DNA of 31,660 bases from DATFLS01 sp964413425 (GTDB lineage: Bacteria > Fidelibacterota > JAANXI01), in contig CAYPST010000044.1 in NCBI GenBank assembly GCA_964413425.1, positions 1-31,660 on the forward strand, in the 5' to 3' direction. The notes under the pieces are model-generated. The model saw only the letters and a list, made by a program, of their open reading frames with translations, was not told the origin of the DNA and did not search any database. A program made the translations under genes and the position numbers. This document shows, one piece after another, positions 1-7,010 of this stretch. The stretch's first letter is position 1. Each line of letters starts with the position of its first letter.

Positions 1-230
1 TTTCCTCTTGACTCTTTCCTCTTGACTCTTTTCTCTTGACTCTTAACTCTTGACTTTTTCCTCTTGACTCTTTCCTCTTGACTCTTTTCTCTTGACTCTT
101 TCCTCTTAACTCTTTCCTCTTAACTCTTTTCTCTTAACTCTTTTCTCTTAACTCTTTTCTCTTGACTCTTAACTCTTGACTCTTAACTCTTGACTCTTAA
201 CTCTTGACTCTTAACTCTTAACTTTTTCCT
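1..230. repeat. Heptanucleotide/14-bp tandem array, CTCTTGA type
   Basis: About sixteen consecutive 14-bp units of the form TTTCCTCTTGACTC, each made of two 7-bp subunits (YTTNNCTC). Units differ mostly at two positions (TTGACTC versus TTAACTC, TTTCCTC versus TTTTCTC). The array has no coding potential and leads directly into the conserved right end of the dispersed element ending near 289. Shorter arrays of the same heptamer occur inside the copies at 2505-2914, 3564-3898 and 4742-5132, so the array is a component of that element rather than an unrelated microsatellite. Confidence 0.9.
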
Positions 231-289
231 CTCTTTTTCTTCTTTAATCCGTGGTCATCCACTGTTTCCGTGTTCATCGGTGTGCTATT
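1..289 (+). repeat. Dispersed inverted-repeat element, copy 0 (right half only)
   Basis: This is the right arm of the dispersed element family: the CTCTTGA heptamer array, then an ATCCGTGGTCATCC-type block, then the end motif GTGTGCTATT at 281-289. The left arm would lie outside the window. The end motif sits about 10 nt beyond the stop codon of the Y-family polymerase-like gene, which finishes at 299 on the minus strand. Confidence 0.75.
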
Positions 290-298
290 CTGCCTTCC

Positions 299-1465
299 TC
301 ACGCCGCCTGCAGCAGCGCCGTGGCCGGCTGCACCGCCTCGAAGCCGTACTTCCGGCGCAGGATATCCAGCTGTTCGCACAGGGCATCTTCCCTGGACGG
401 CGCCGCATCTTCGAACAGGTCCATCTGCCGGGCGAACGCCCGGAACTCCGAGACGTCCGCCATTATGGACCGCACCCGGTTCCGCCGGATGTTGGCCCGC
501 TCGTACAGCCGCTCCAGCTCCCCGGTCACCGCCTGATCCGAATAGTGCGGCAGAGATCCGGTGGCCGTGCTCTCGCAGCCATCGGTGTAGTGAATAGAGA
601 ACACCGCTTTCTTCGACACCCGCCGCTGCTCCCGGAGCTGAAAGGCGATCTGCTCCCCCAGCAGCCGGACGGTCCCCCGCAGAATATCTTCGTCGTTGGT
701 ATCCGTTTCCAGCACCTGCCGCTCCACGATGTGGTCCCGGATCTGGGGCGGCTTCACCGCAGAGGTATCGATCCCGTACGCCTGGTGATGCACCTGCCGG
801 CTGTACCGGCCGAACACCACTGCCGCGCTGTAGTCGTTCAGAGTCAGGTGTTGCACGTCCCGGACGACCCGGGCATTCAGATCCCGGATAGCCGTCTGCA
901 CCACCTGTTCCGTGGTAATCGGCAGATGCCCGCTGTACAGCGGCGAGAGAAACCCCACCTCCTGACCGGACTCCACGGAATACAATCGCTCCGGCACCAC
1001 CCGGGTGGTGATGGCGCTCACCAGCTTGTTCCGGCTGATCCCCACCTGCGAGCGCAGGTCCGCCTTCTCCCGGATGGACCGCATCACCCGGTCGCCGGCC
1101 TGCCGATACGATTGGTACACCCGCTCCATGCCGTGCATGTCCAGATAGAACTGCCCGAATCCGCCGGGCTCCACCACCGGACAAAACGACGACACCACCT
1201 CGTAGATCACCTGGTTGACCTTGTGGTACAGTGCAGCGTTGGCCGGCAGGAACACCGTCCGGGGCGACATCCTCCGGACCAGAGAGGCCGGCATGCCGGG
1301 CTGGAGGCCCTCTTCTTCCGCTTCCGGAGACACCGCCACCAGCGTACCGTTGGACTTCTCCGACGAAATAATTCCCACGGATCGGGTGGCCAGCCGCGGA
1401 TCCACCACCCGCTCGGCCTGCACCAGAAACCGCGGTAACCGGACATGAAAGACTTTCGGGTTCAT
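299..1465 (-). CDS. ImuB-like, catalytically inactive Y-family DNA polymerase
   Basis: A 388-residue protein with the Y-family (DinB/UmuC/ImuB) layout. The residues that bind catalytic metal are missing. In motif I the usual H-D-M-D is H7-V-R9-L-P11, and the SIDE-A-Y-L-D motif reads GFGQFYLD (102-109), so the D-E pair is G104-Q105. Near the C-terminus QMDLF (347-351) matches the beta-clamp binding pentapeptide, followed by a UmuC-like tail (LDILRRKYGF). In ImuB, a mutasome scaffold, the polymerase acids are lost while clamp binding is kept; the LPRF segment in motif I also resembles ImuB. The usual partners ImuA and DnaE2 are not in the window. A GAGGGAG ribosome site 5 nt before the ATG supports the start. 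The gene lies downstream of lexA on the same strand. The fold call is firm; the ImuB assignment is an inference. Confidence 0.85.
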   Translation of the reverse strand: MNPKVFHVRLPRFLVQAERVVDPRLATRSVGIISSEKSNGTLVAVSPEAEEEGLQPGMPASLVRRMSPRTVFLPANAALYHKVNQVIYEVVSSFCPVVEPGGFGQFYLDMHGMERVYQSYRQAGDRVMRSIREKADLRSQVGISRNKLVSAITTRVVPERLYSVESGQEVGFLSPLYSGHLPITTEQVVQTAIRDLNARVVRDVQHLTLNDYSAAVVFGRYSRQVHHQAYGIDTSAVKPPQIRDHIVERQVLETDTNDEDILRGTVRLLGEQIAFQLREQRRVSKKAVFSIHYTDGCESTATGSLPHYSDQAVTGELERLYERANIRRNRVRSIMADVSEFRAFARQMDLFEDAAPSREDALCEQLDILRRKYGFEAVQPATALLQAA

Positions 1466-1530
1466 CGATGCTCCCTCGCCTGTGTTGATGCGTTTCCGTT
1501 GTTATAATAATTCAGTCGCACAATCCGCAG

Positions 1531-1580
1531 TGTTCACAAGTACTGGCAAGTGCTTATAAGTGCTAGCAAGTGCTTACAAG
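1531..1580. repeat. Five tandem 10-bp repeats upstream of the ImuB-like gene
   Basis: Five consecutive 10-mers each end in AAG: tgttcaCAAG, tactggCAAG, tgcttaTAAG, tgctagCAAG, tgcttaCAAG. The core CAAGTGCTT recurs with an exact 10-bp period, close to one helical turn. The block lies about 65-115 bp upstream of the minus-strand start at 1465, where a promoter or operator would be expected. Protein binding on one DNA face is an inference. Confidence 0.7.
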
Positions 1581-1698
1581 AAAAAACAACCAGAGCACTT
1601 GCTCCTTGTATCCTGTTGTTCAATACTTTCAGTACCTCCAACTTGCATCTGCTCTTCCTGCGTTTTTCCCTCCGGATAATTGACCATTGATCAACATC

Positions 1699-1777
1699 TG
1701 CCTCCTGCCCACTGCCTCTTGCCTACTGCCAACTGCCAACTGCCTACTGCCTCTTGCCCACTGCCTACTGCCAACTG
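1699..1777. repeat. Heptanucleotide array TGCCNAC
   Basis: Eleven consecutive 7-bp units (TGCCTAC, TGCCAAC, TGCCCAC, TGCCTCT and similar) end 13 bp short of the lexA stop codon. A second array of the same unit lies next to the stop codon of the HycF-like gene at 26215-26268. Confidence 0.85.
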
Positions 1778-1789
1778 TTTCCCGCCCCT

Positions 1790-2395
1790 TCAGTACTCCC
1801 GGATGACCCCGATGGCTTTCCCGCGGATTTCGAACTCCTGATCCGGGGTCACGTGAATCACCGGGTAGTCCGGATTCGCCGGATGCAGCTCGATGCCGTG
1901 CTCCGTCCGTACGTAGCGCTTGAGGGTCGCCTCGCCGTCCACCAGCGCCACCACCATCTCCCGGCTCTCCGCAGTCCGGGCATGGCGGACCACCACCAGG
2001 TCGCCGTCCAGCACGCCGTCTTCAATCATCGAGTCTCCTTCCACCTGCAGCACATAATTCTCCGGGTCAAAAAACCGGGCCGGCACGGCCACTTTCTCCG
2101 GGGTCTCCACCGCTTCAATGGGCACGCCGGCTGCGATCCGGCCCAGCAGCGGGACCTCCCGGGCCTCCTCCGGATCCGGGGGCACCACTTGCAGACTCCG
2201 CTTGCCGTGATGGCCGTGCCGGTTCGCCAGCACACCCTGCTCAATCAGCTTGTTCACGTGATAATGCACCGTAGACAGCGAACTCACCCCCAGATGATCC
2301 CGGATCTCCCGGAAGGACGGCGACCGGCCGGTGCGATCGCTGTAGTCCCGGATAAACCGGAGGATCTTCTGCTCCTGAGATTCCTGTATCTTCAC
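1790..2395 (-). CDS. lexA: SOS repressor LexA
   Basis: A 201-residue LexA with an N-terminal winged helix-turn-helix (RSPSFREIRDHLGVSSLSTV, about 24-43), the autocleavage bond Ala89-Gly90 (RIAAGVP), nucleophile Ser122 (EGDSMIEDG) and general base Lys159 (GEATLKRY). The Ser-Lys spacing of 37 equals that in E. coli LexA. It represses SOS genes until RecA filaments stimulate self-cleavage. Longer starts are possible at 2428 and 2401, but the strong AAAGGAGGT site abuts the ATG at 2401, whereas the GTG at 2395 sits 7 nt after AGGAGG and gives a normal LexA N-terminus (MKIQESQEQKIL), so I chose the GTG. A promoter and direct-repeat operator lie directly upstream, implying autoregulation. The ImuB-like gene follows on the same strand. 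Confidence 0.95.
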   Translation of the reverse strand: MKIQESQEQKILRFIRDYSDRTGRSPSFREIRDHLGVSSLSTVHYHVNKLIEQGVLANRHGHHGKRSLQVVPPDPEEAREVPLLGRIAAGVPIEAVETPEKVAVPARFFDPENYVLQVEGDSMIEDGVLDGDLVVVRHARTAESREMVVALVDGEATLKRYVRTEHGIELHPANPDYPVIHVTPDQEFEIRGKAIGVIREY

Positions 2396-2420
2396 CCTCA
2401 TACCTCCTTTCGTTCCGTAT

Positions 2421-2440
2421 TCGAACATTTATCGAACATT
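2421..2440 (-). promoter_or_regulatory. LexA operator, direct repeat GTTC-N7-GTTC
   Basis: The 9-bp sequence TCGAACATT occurs twice, at 2421-2429 and 2432-2440. On the minus strand this gives GTTC-N7-GTTC (2423-2437), the direct-repeat SOS box known from Alphaproteobacteria rather than the palindromic E. coli or Bacillus boxes. It lies between the predicted -10 element and the lexA ribosome site, a position suited to autorepression. Confidence 0.75.
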
Positions 2441-2443
2441 ACT

Positions 2444-2473
2444 AAATTAGCAGAATCGGAGAGGAAAAATCAA
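2444..2473 (-). promoter_or_regulatory. Predicted lexA promoter
   Basis: On the minus strand a -35 candidate TTGATT (2468-2473) is followed after 18 bp by a -10 candidate TAATTT (2444-2449). The direct-repeat LexA box begins a few bases downstream. The match to a sigma-70 consensus is moderate. Confidence 0.5.
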
Positions 2474-2504
2474 GCGTTATTTTCGTACAGACAGTGAACA
2501 ACGA

Positions 2505-2914
2505 AATAGCACACGGATTCGCACGGAAACAGGGGATGCACACAGATAAAGAAAAGAGTAAAGAGTCCACCACGCCGAGCCCCACCGGGTACATAAGGAC
2601 ATACGTACATAGGGCCGGACAGCGGTTGGTATGGAGCATTATCACGCCGACATCAATACTCCCTGGCTAATTTTCAAGCTTGTCTCTCTCCATCACGTTA
2701 TGTGTTATCTCGAGGAGATCTCTTTGCCGAAGGTATCCTTGTATGTTACCCCACATGATTTTTCGGGGCGAGATGTGCGTATACGCTTTTCATCTGGGTG
2801 AGTAGAGGCGGGGTCCTCTTTACTCTTTACTCTCGTTTACTCTTTACTCTTTACTCTTTTCTGTATCTTCTATCTGTGGTTATCCGTTTTTTTCCGTGTC
2901 AATCCGTGTGCTAT
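2505..2914 (+). repeat. Dispersed inverted-repeat element, copy 1
   Basis: The left end is AATAGCACACGGAT, followed by an AAAGAGTAAAGAG block, a CCCCACCGGGTACATA block and the conserved core at 2621-2662 (AGCGGTTGGTATGGAGCATT and following). The right arm repeats the left in inverse: GGCGGGGTCCTC, CTCTTTA heptamers (2815-2860), ATCTGTGGTTATCCG and the end motif ATCCGTGTGCTAT. It fills the gap between the divergent lexA promoter and the CoaC-like gene. No open frame is conserved between copies. A MITE-like or structured-RNA element is possible. Confidence 0.85.
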
Positions 2915-2991
2915 CGAGAAAATCGGTCGACAATCGGGCCGGGATGCCGTACATTTGCGGTGAGAAGGAAATCCACACCACAGGGATGATT

Positions 2992-3537
2992 ATGAAGGTT
3001 TTGGTGGGTATTACCAGTTCGATTGCGGCTTACCGGATGCCGAATTTTATCTCCCGGGGACGTAAGCAGGGGCACGAGTTTCGAACGATGGTCACCGGAA
3101 AAGCCCTGCAGTTCGTCACGCAGCAGTCCCTGGCCATCATGAGTCAGCATCCCTGCTACCGGGACGAAGATGAATGGGGCAACACCGAGCGGATTCTGCA
3201 CATCGAGCTGACCCGGTGGTGCGACGCCCTGCTGCTCGCCCCGCTCACTGCCAACACGCTGGCCAAGCTGGCCAACGGCCTCTGTGACAATCTGCTGACG
3301 TCAGCCGTGCGGGCATTGGGAGCGAAACCGCTGATTATCGCTCCTGCCATGAATACCCGGATGTGGGAGAATCCCTTCACCACCCGGCATATCGAGGCGC
3401 TCAGAAACATCTATGCCCTGACCGTCATCGAACCGATCGAAAAGCAGCTGGCGGAAGGGGAAGTTGGAATGTGGGCACAGGCGGAGGATGAGGAGATACT
3501 CTCGACGCTGCAACACATCGAATTGCAACTTACTTAA
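2992..3537 (+). CDS. CoaC-like HFCD-family flavoprotein, solo domain
   Basis: A 181-residue protein of the homo-oligomeric flavin-containing Cys decarboxylase family, resembling the CoaC half of CoaBC (phosphopantothenoylcysteine decarboxylase). Visible motifs are the N-terminal nucleotide-binding segment GITSSIAAY (6-14), the active His70 (ILHIELTRWCDALLLAP), TANTLAKLANGLCDNLLT, and the substrate motif PAMNTRMW (118-125). In CoaC a late LACGD-G-GRM segment carries the Cys that reduces the enethiol intermediate; here it reads LAEGEVGMW, with Glu155 in the Cys position and the GRM lost. No CoaB domain follows. AGGG lies 6 nt before the ATG at 2992, favouring this over the longer frame from 2896, which would run into the repeat element. 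Family is certain; CoA synthesis is doubtful, and a peptide decarboxylase-like or other flavin role is possible. Confidence 0.8.
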   Translation: MKVLVGITSSIAAYRMPNFISRGRKQGHEFRTMVTGKALQFVTQQSLAIMSQHPCYRDEDEWGNTERILHIELTRWCDALLLAPLTANTLAKLANGLCDNLLTSAVRALGAKPLIIAPAMNTRMWENPFTTRHIEALRNIYALTVIEPIEKQLAEGEVGMWAQAEDEEILSTLQHIELQLT

Positions 3538-3563
3538 TCAGCACTATTCATAAATCCGAAAAG

Positions 3564-3898
3564 AATAGCACACAGATAAACACAGAAACAGAGGATGACC
3601 ACAGATCACCCATGCCTCCCGTCACCCGGTATATAGGTGCATAGAGTACAGAGGTACATAAGGTACATAGGGTATATAGGTTGTTGCGGGAGGGATGGGG
3701 GCTGGCCTGAATTGGCTTCGGAGTTTAGGTCTCGGTTGGGTCGTGCTGCATGCCAGCTGCTTCCGGCCGTATGTACGTATGTCCTTATGTACCCGGCGGG
3801 GCGCGGCGTGGTGGACTCTTTTCTCTTGACTCTTATACTCTTTCCTGTTTTTTTATCTGTGGTCATCTTTTGTTTCTGTGTTCGTCTGTGTGCCATTT
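3564..3898 (-). repeat. Dispersed inverted-repeat element, copy 2 (core inverted)
   Basis: The ends are AATAGCACACAGAT on the left and a GTCTGTGTGCCATT-like motif on the right. The left side has a TACATAGG-rich stretch (about 3628-3682); the right side has GTACGTATGTCCTTATGTAC, GGCGGGGCGCGG and a short heptamer array. The central core (about 3683-3768) matches the cores of copies 1, 3 and 4 only when reverse-complemented, so this copy sits in the opposite orientation. It lies 27 nt past the CoaC-like stop and 41 nt before the purine phosphorylase start. Confidence 0.75.
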
Positions 3899-3938
3899 CT
3901 AATCAATTATTCAGGTTGCGGATCATTTCATTGGAAGA

Positions 3939-4739
3939 ATGTCTTCTCTGACTGACAGATTAAATGAAGCACACATCTGGCTCACAGATCAGATCGAGCT
4001 CCCTCCGGAGATCGGCCTGGTGCTTGGCTCGGGATTGGGCTCCTTCGTCGACCAAATCAATCTGGAAAAAACCTTTCCCTACCAGAAGATCCCTCATTTT
4101 CCTGAAGTCACCGTGGAGGGACACAAGGGACAATTAGTATTCGGTTACTGGCGGGCTACTCCCCTGATTATTGCCTGCGGCCGGCACCATCTGTATGAAG
4201 GCTATTCCCTGGATGAAATCACCTTTCCGGTCCGGCTGTTCCATCGGCTGGGAGCCCAATCCGTGATCATTACCAACTCCGCCGGATGCGCCAATCCGGA
4301 CTATATGCCGGGTGAATTCATGACCATCACCAACCATTTTCCTATGGTTCCATGGATGCTGCCCGCCGCATATCAATCCCCACAGCCTGCCCGGATATGG
4401 GATGTGCAGACAACGGAATTGCTGCGGAATGCCGCGTCCGAAAAAGGATACGTGCTGCGAAACGGCACCTACGCCTGGACCACCGGACCGTCGTATGAGA
4501 CTCCGGCTGAGGTCCAATATCTTCGCAATCTCTGCGCCGACGCCATTGGGATGTCAACCGTCCCGGAAGCGATAGCCGCAGCCCAGGCGGGAATGAACGT
4601 CCTCGGAATCTCCTGCTTCACCAATTACGCCGCCGGCCTGTCCGAAGAACCGCTCACCCACGAGGAAGTCCAGGCCATGGCTGCCCGGATGAAGGCCCCG
4701 TTTGCGGAGATCCTGAAACTGGCGATTGAGTTGTTGTGA
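3939..4739 (+). CDS. Purine nucleoside phosphorylase (trimeric PNP)
   Basis: A 266-residue protein of the trimeric PNP/MTAP family, which phosphorolyses purine (deoxy)nucleosides to base plus (deoxy)ribose-1-phosphate in salvage. Motifs in order: phosphate loop LGSGLGSF (29-36), GRHHLYEGY (81-89), TNSAGCANPDYMPGEF (112-127), GPSYETPAEV (183-192) with the base-contacting Glu, IGMSTVPEA (203-211), and CFTNYAAG (226-233). The Asn in FTN matches the 6-oxopurine-selecting residue of inosine/guanosine phosphorylases. Length is normal. A weak GGAAGA precedes the ATG. It is bracketed by two dispersed elements, so it is probably transcribed alone, or with the CoaC-like gene if copy 2 allows read-through. 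Confidence 0.93.
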   Translation: MSSLTDRLNEAHIWLTDQIELPPEIGLVLGSGLGSFVDQINLEKTFPYQKIPHFPEVTVEGHKGQLVFGYWRATPLIIACGRHHLYEGYSLDEITFPVRLFHRLGAQSVIITNSAGCANPDYMPGEFMTITNHFPMVPWMLPAAYQSPQPARIWDVQTTELLRNAASEKGYVLRNGTYAWTTGPSYETPAEVQYLRNLCADAIGMSTVPEAIAAAQAGMNVLGISCFTNYAAGLSEEPLTHEEVQAMAARMKAPFAEILKLAIELL

Positions 4740-4741
4740 GA

Positions 4742-5132
4742 ACAGCACACGGATGTACGCGGAAAAAATGGATGAACACAGATGAAAAACAGGAAAGAGT
4801 ATAAGAGTCAAGAGAAAAGAGTATCAACCACACCGCGCCCCACCGGGTACATAGGGAAATAAGTACATAGGGCCGGGAAGCGGTTGATATGGAGCATTAT
4901 CACACTAACAATAATACCCCACAACCAACCTAAACCTGCATCTCTTCTTCACGTTATAAGGGATGTACATAAATACTTATGTACCGAGTTAAGTGCGGGG
5001 CGGGGTCTTCTTTACTCTTTACTCTTTACTCTTTACTCTTTACTCTTTTCTCTTTACTCTTTACTCTTTCCTCTTTCCTCTTTTCTTTCATCTGTCGTAA
5101 TCCATTGTTTCAGCGTATATATCTGTGCTATT
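4742..5132 (+). repeat. Dispersed inverted-repeat element, copy 3
   Basis: This copy fills the whole gap between the convergent PNP and RraA-like genes. The left end AGCACACGGAT starts within 3 nt of the PNP stop. The core is at 4879-4920. The right arm has GGGGCGGGGTCTTC, a heptamer array (5013-5085) and the end motif ATCTGTGCTATT, which contains the RraA-like stop codon on the minus strand. The two arms can be aligned in inverse over well over 100 bp with mismatches and indels. Confidence 0.85.
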
Positions 5133-5898
5133 CCCATTCACCACGAGTGCCGAATTTCTGCCGGGTGTTTTCAGCGAATTGCCTGCCTGCCTCATTTAGA
5201 TCCGTGAGAATTTGCTCCGTCGTTTTCCCTGCGGACTCCCGGGCGGTTTTGATCATGGTCTGACACTCGTTGGAATCCATATAACGGGCTGCGTCCAGCA
5301 GAGCTTCCTGATCTTCCTCCGGGATCACCAGGAATCCGTGTTTGTCGGCGTGAATTAATTGTCCGGGGTGAACGGTGCGTCCGAAGACTTCCACATCGCA
5401 GTTCCACCGGATCGGGAATGCATGAGCATGCCCTACACACAACCTTCTGGCCAATGCCTTGAAGCCGGCATTATGCATTTCGTCCACGTCCCGGATGGCT
5501 CCGTCGGTGATGGTTCCGACACAGCCCAGGGCCCGGTGGACGTTCCCGTTCACTTCTCCCCAGAACGAGCCGATCACCTCGGGCTTATCCAGATCCTGGA
5601 CTGCGATAATTTTCGGTCCGGGTACGGAAGCCACATACTCCCGATACTCCGACCATCCGCCTGGATTACTGGCCGGATGTTCTCCATTGCCTGGCTCTAT
5701 AACAACAGTAATCGCATATCCTATCATCTGTCCCATCTGTGGCATGTAATCGATGGTTGCTTCCAGGTTGAATCCTTCCGATGCCGGATCGGACCCGGTG
5801 ATCTGCTCCCAGCCGTTATATATGGTGGGAGTATTCCAGCGCTTGAGTTCGAGTAATTCGGAATGGGTTAATATTCGATTATGGCGCCCAGAGTTCAT
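5128..5898 (-). CDS. RraA-like / HMG aldolase family protein
   Basis: A 256-residue protein of the RraA-like fold, which includes 4-hydroxy-4-methyl-2-oxoglutarate/oxaloacetate-cleaving aldolases as well as the RNase E regulator RraA. Signature segments are GSFWGEVNGNVHRALGCVG (110-128), the metal and substrate motif TDGAIRDVDE (131-140, with Arg136-Asp137) and LIHADKHGFLVIPEE (181-195). The long N-terminal extension is typical of the aldolase branch rather than of E. coli RraA. A GAGGAGA site 4 nt before the ATG supports the start. The TAG stop lies inside the terminal AATAGCAC motif of copy 3, so the insertion may define the C-terminus. It is the last gene of the catabolic island, but a terminator upstream (5944-5982) suggests its own transcription. 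Substrate unknown. Confidence 0.85.
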   Translation of the reverse strand: MNSGRHNRILTHSELLELKRWNTPTIYNGWEQITGSDPASEGFNLEATIDYMPQMGQMIGYAITVVIEPGNGEHPASNPGGWSEYREYVASVPGPKIIAVQDLDKPEVIGSFWGEVNGNVHRALGCVGTITDGAIRDVDEMHNAGFKALARRLCVGHAHAFPIRWNCDVEVFGRTVHPGQLIHADKHGFLVIPEEDQEALLDAARYMDSNECQTMIKTARESAGKTTEQILTDLNEAGRQFAENTRQKFGTRGEWE

Positions 5899-5943
5899 GC
5901 CGTCTCCTCTGCTTACTTTCTATTCATCGCAACAAGCCTTATA

Positions 5944-5982
5944 TAAAAACCCGTCGGCGCTCCATACAGAGATCACCGACGG
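5944..5982 (-). terminator. Rho-independent terminator after the polysaccharide deacetylase gene
   Basis: On the minus strand, CCGTCGG (5976-5982) pairs with CCGACGG (5951-5957) across an 18-nt loop and is followed by GTTTTTATAT. It lies about 60 bp past the deacetylase stop and upstream of the RraA-like gene, so it would end transcripts from the island upstream. Confidence 0.75.
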
Positions 5983-6042
5983 ATGTGTTCAGTTATTGCC
6001 CTTCTGGAAATCGACCGGATAAGAGAGAATCATTCTTTGCGG

Positions 6043-6891
6043 TTACGGTTCAGTCCTGTGTTTTTTGATATAACCGGCCACCTCTTTCACCGGAGCCACC
6101 CAAATGTCATTCTCCGGATTCACGGCATATCGGCAGAATGCCTCCAATGCATCTGCCAGTGTAGTTTGTCTGGCCGGTGAGCCGATATCATGTCCGGCAA
6201 AGACCAGCCAGGATCCTTCCTGTTTCGCCTGCTCAACCAGCGCGTTCATTTCCTCGAAGGACTTCCCGTCGCTTTCCATTCCCAGCACCTGCGCCAGATC
6301 GCAGAAGGCGGGATCGTTGGCATCCTCGCTGAGCCAGAGCCGGCCTGCCAGGAAGCGTTCGGCCACCAGCGGGACGTAACTCTGCGTTTCGACACACCGG
6401 CCGACGAACGTCTGTCCGCAGGGATAGGCAAAGGTGCTCGGCGGCATGCCGATGAGCCGTTCGATCTCCTCACTGGCTTTCTCTATCTCGTCAGTCATTT
6501 GACTGAGTGTATAGTTCTCCAGCGCTTTATCTCTGGCAAAGGCAAAGTTCCCGGTGCAGGGATGATTCAACGAATGGTTGCCCAGTTCATGCCCGCTTTC
6601 CGCAGCGCCTTGCCATTCCTGCACCCGATCCTCCATATTGCCGGGAACTACATAGAAGGTTGCCTTCATGCCATATTTATTGAGAATAGGGATTCCCACA
6701 TCCAGCTGGCTGTCACGAGCATCATCAAAGGTCAGGCTCACGGCGGCGGATGCTCCGTTCGGCCAGGTGAAGGCCTCTCCGGATTTACGTTCGTCCGATT
6801 CATACTGGCTTCTGGCGGTTGTATTCATGGCTACTAAAATAATCAGAATGAAGAGCATTCTGAAGGGGTGCTGTCCGGTTCTCATTCGCAT
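6043..6891 (-). CDS. Secreted polysaccharide deacetylase (NodB/CE4)
   Basis: A 282-residue CE4 enzyme that removes acetyl groups from N- or O-acetylated glycans using a divalent metal. The NodB motifs are present: TFDDA (54-58) with the Asp base and metal Asp, the metal His pair in NHSLNHP (105-111), and AYPCG (155-159). The frame is open to 6942, but starting at the ATG at 6891 gives a proper signal peptide (MRMRTGQHPFRMLFILIILV), with AAGGA 10 nt upstream, so I prefer it. Export to the periplasm or outside fits the neighbouring sulfatases and sialidase. A terminator follows. Substrate cannot be told from sequence; peptidoglycan is an alternative to host or algal glycan. Confidence 0.88.
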   Translation of the reverse strand: MRMRTGQHPFRMLFILIILVAMNTTARSQYESDERKSGEAFTWPNGASAAVSLTFDDARDSQLDVGIPILNKYGMKATFYVVPGNMEDRVQEWQGAAESGHELGNHSLNHPCTGNFAFARDKALENYTLSQMTDEIEKASEEIERLIGMPPSTFAYPCGQTFVGRCVETQSYVPLVAERFLAGRLWLSEDANDPAFCDLAQVLGMESDGKSFEEMNALVEQAKQEGSWLVFAGHDIGSPARQTTLADALEAFCRYAVNPENDIWVAPVKEVAGYIKKHRTEP

Positions 6892-7010
6892 GGGACATTT
6901 ATCCTTATGTTTTTCATGGCATATCGATGCTCTATCTGCCATTCCTGTTATTTTCTCGCATCATACCCGTCAAATATTTCTTCCCAGGGATAGCATCCTC
7001 TCGTTCCTGC

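Larger units (their letters stand above)
1466..1789. other. Intergenic region between lexA and the ImuB-like gene
   Basis: No plausible gene. It holds a 10-bp iterated motif (1531-1580), a GAGCA/TGCTC inverted pair around 1594-1605, and a TGCCNAC heptamer array (1699-1777) next to the lexA stop. I see no copy of the GTTC-N7-GTTC box found before lexA, so SOS control of the downstream gene would need read-through from lexA or a different site. Confidence 0.6.

Noticed and set aside
1..230. CRISPR-like array
   Set aside because: Units are 7/14 bp with no unique spacers and no cas genes; it is a tandem repeat.
251..1438. Long plus-strand frame across the ImuB-like gene
   Set aside because: It is antisense to a gene with clear family motifs and a ribosome site; its composition (His/Arg/Pro-rich) is typical of a GC-rich antisense frame.
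2442..2645. Short minus-strand frame beginning MIMLHTNRCP inside copy 1, with a similar start (VIMLHTNRCPG) in copy 4
   Set aside because: The likeness follows from DNA similarity of the element core. The frame breaks in copies 2 and 3 and no ribosome site is conserved, so it is not a gene.
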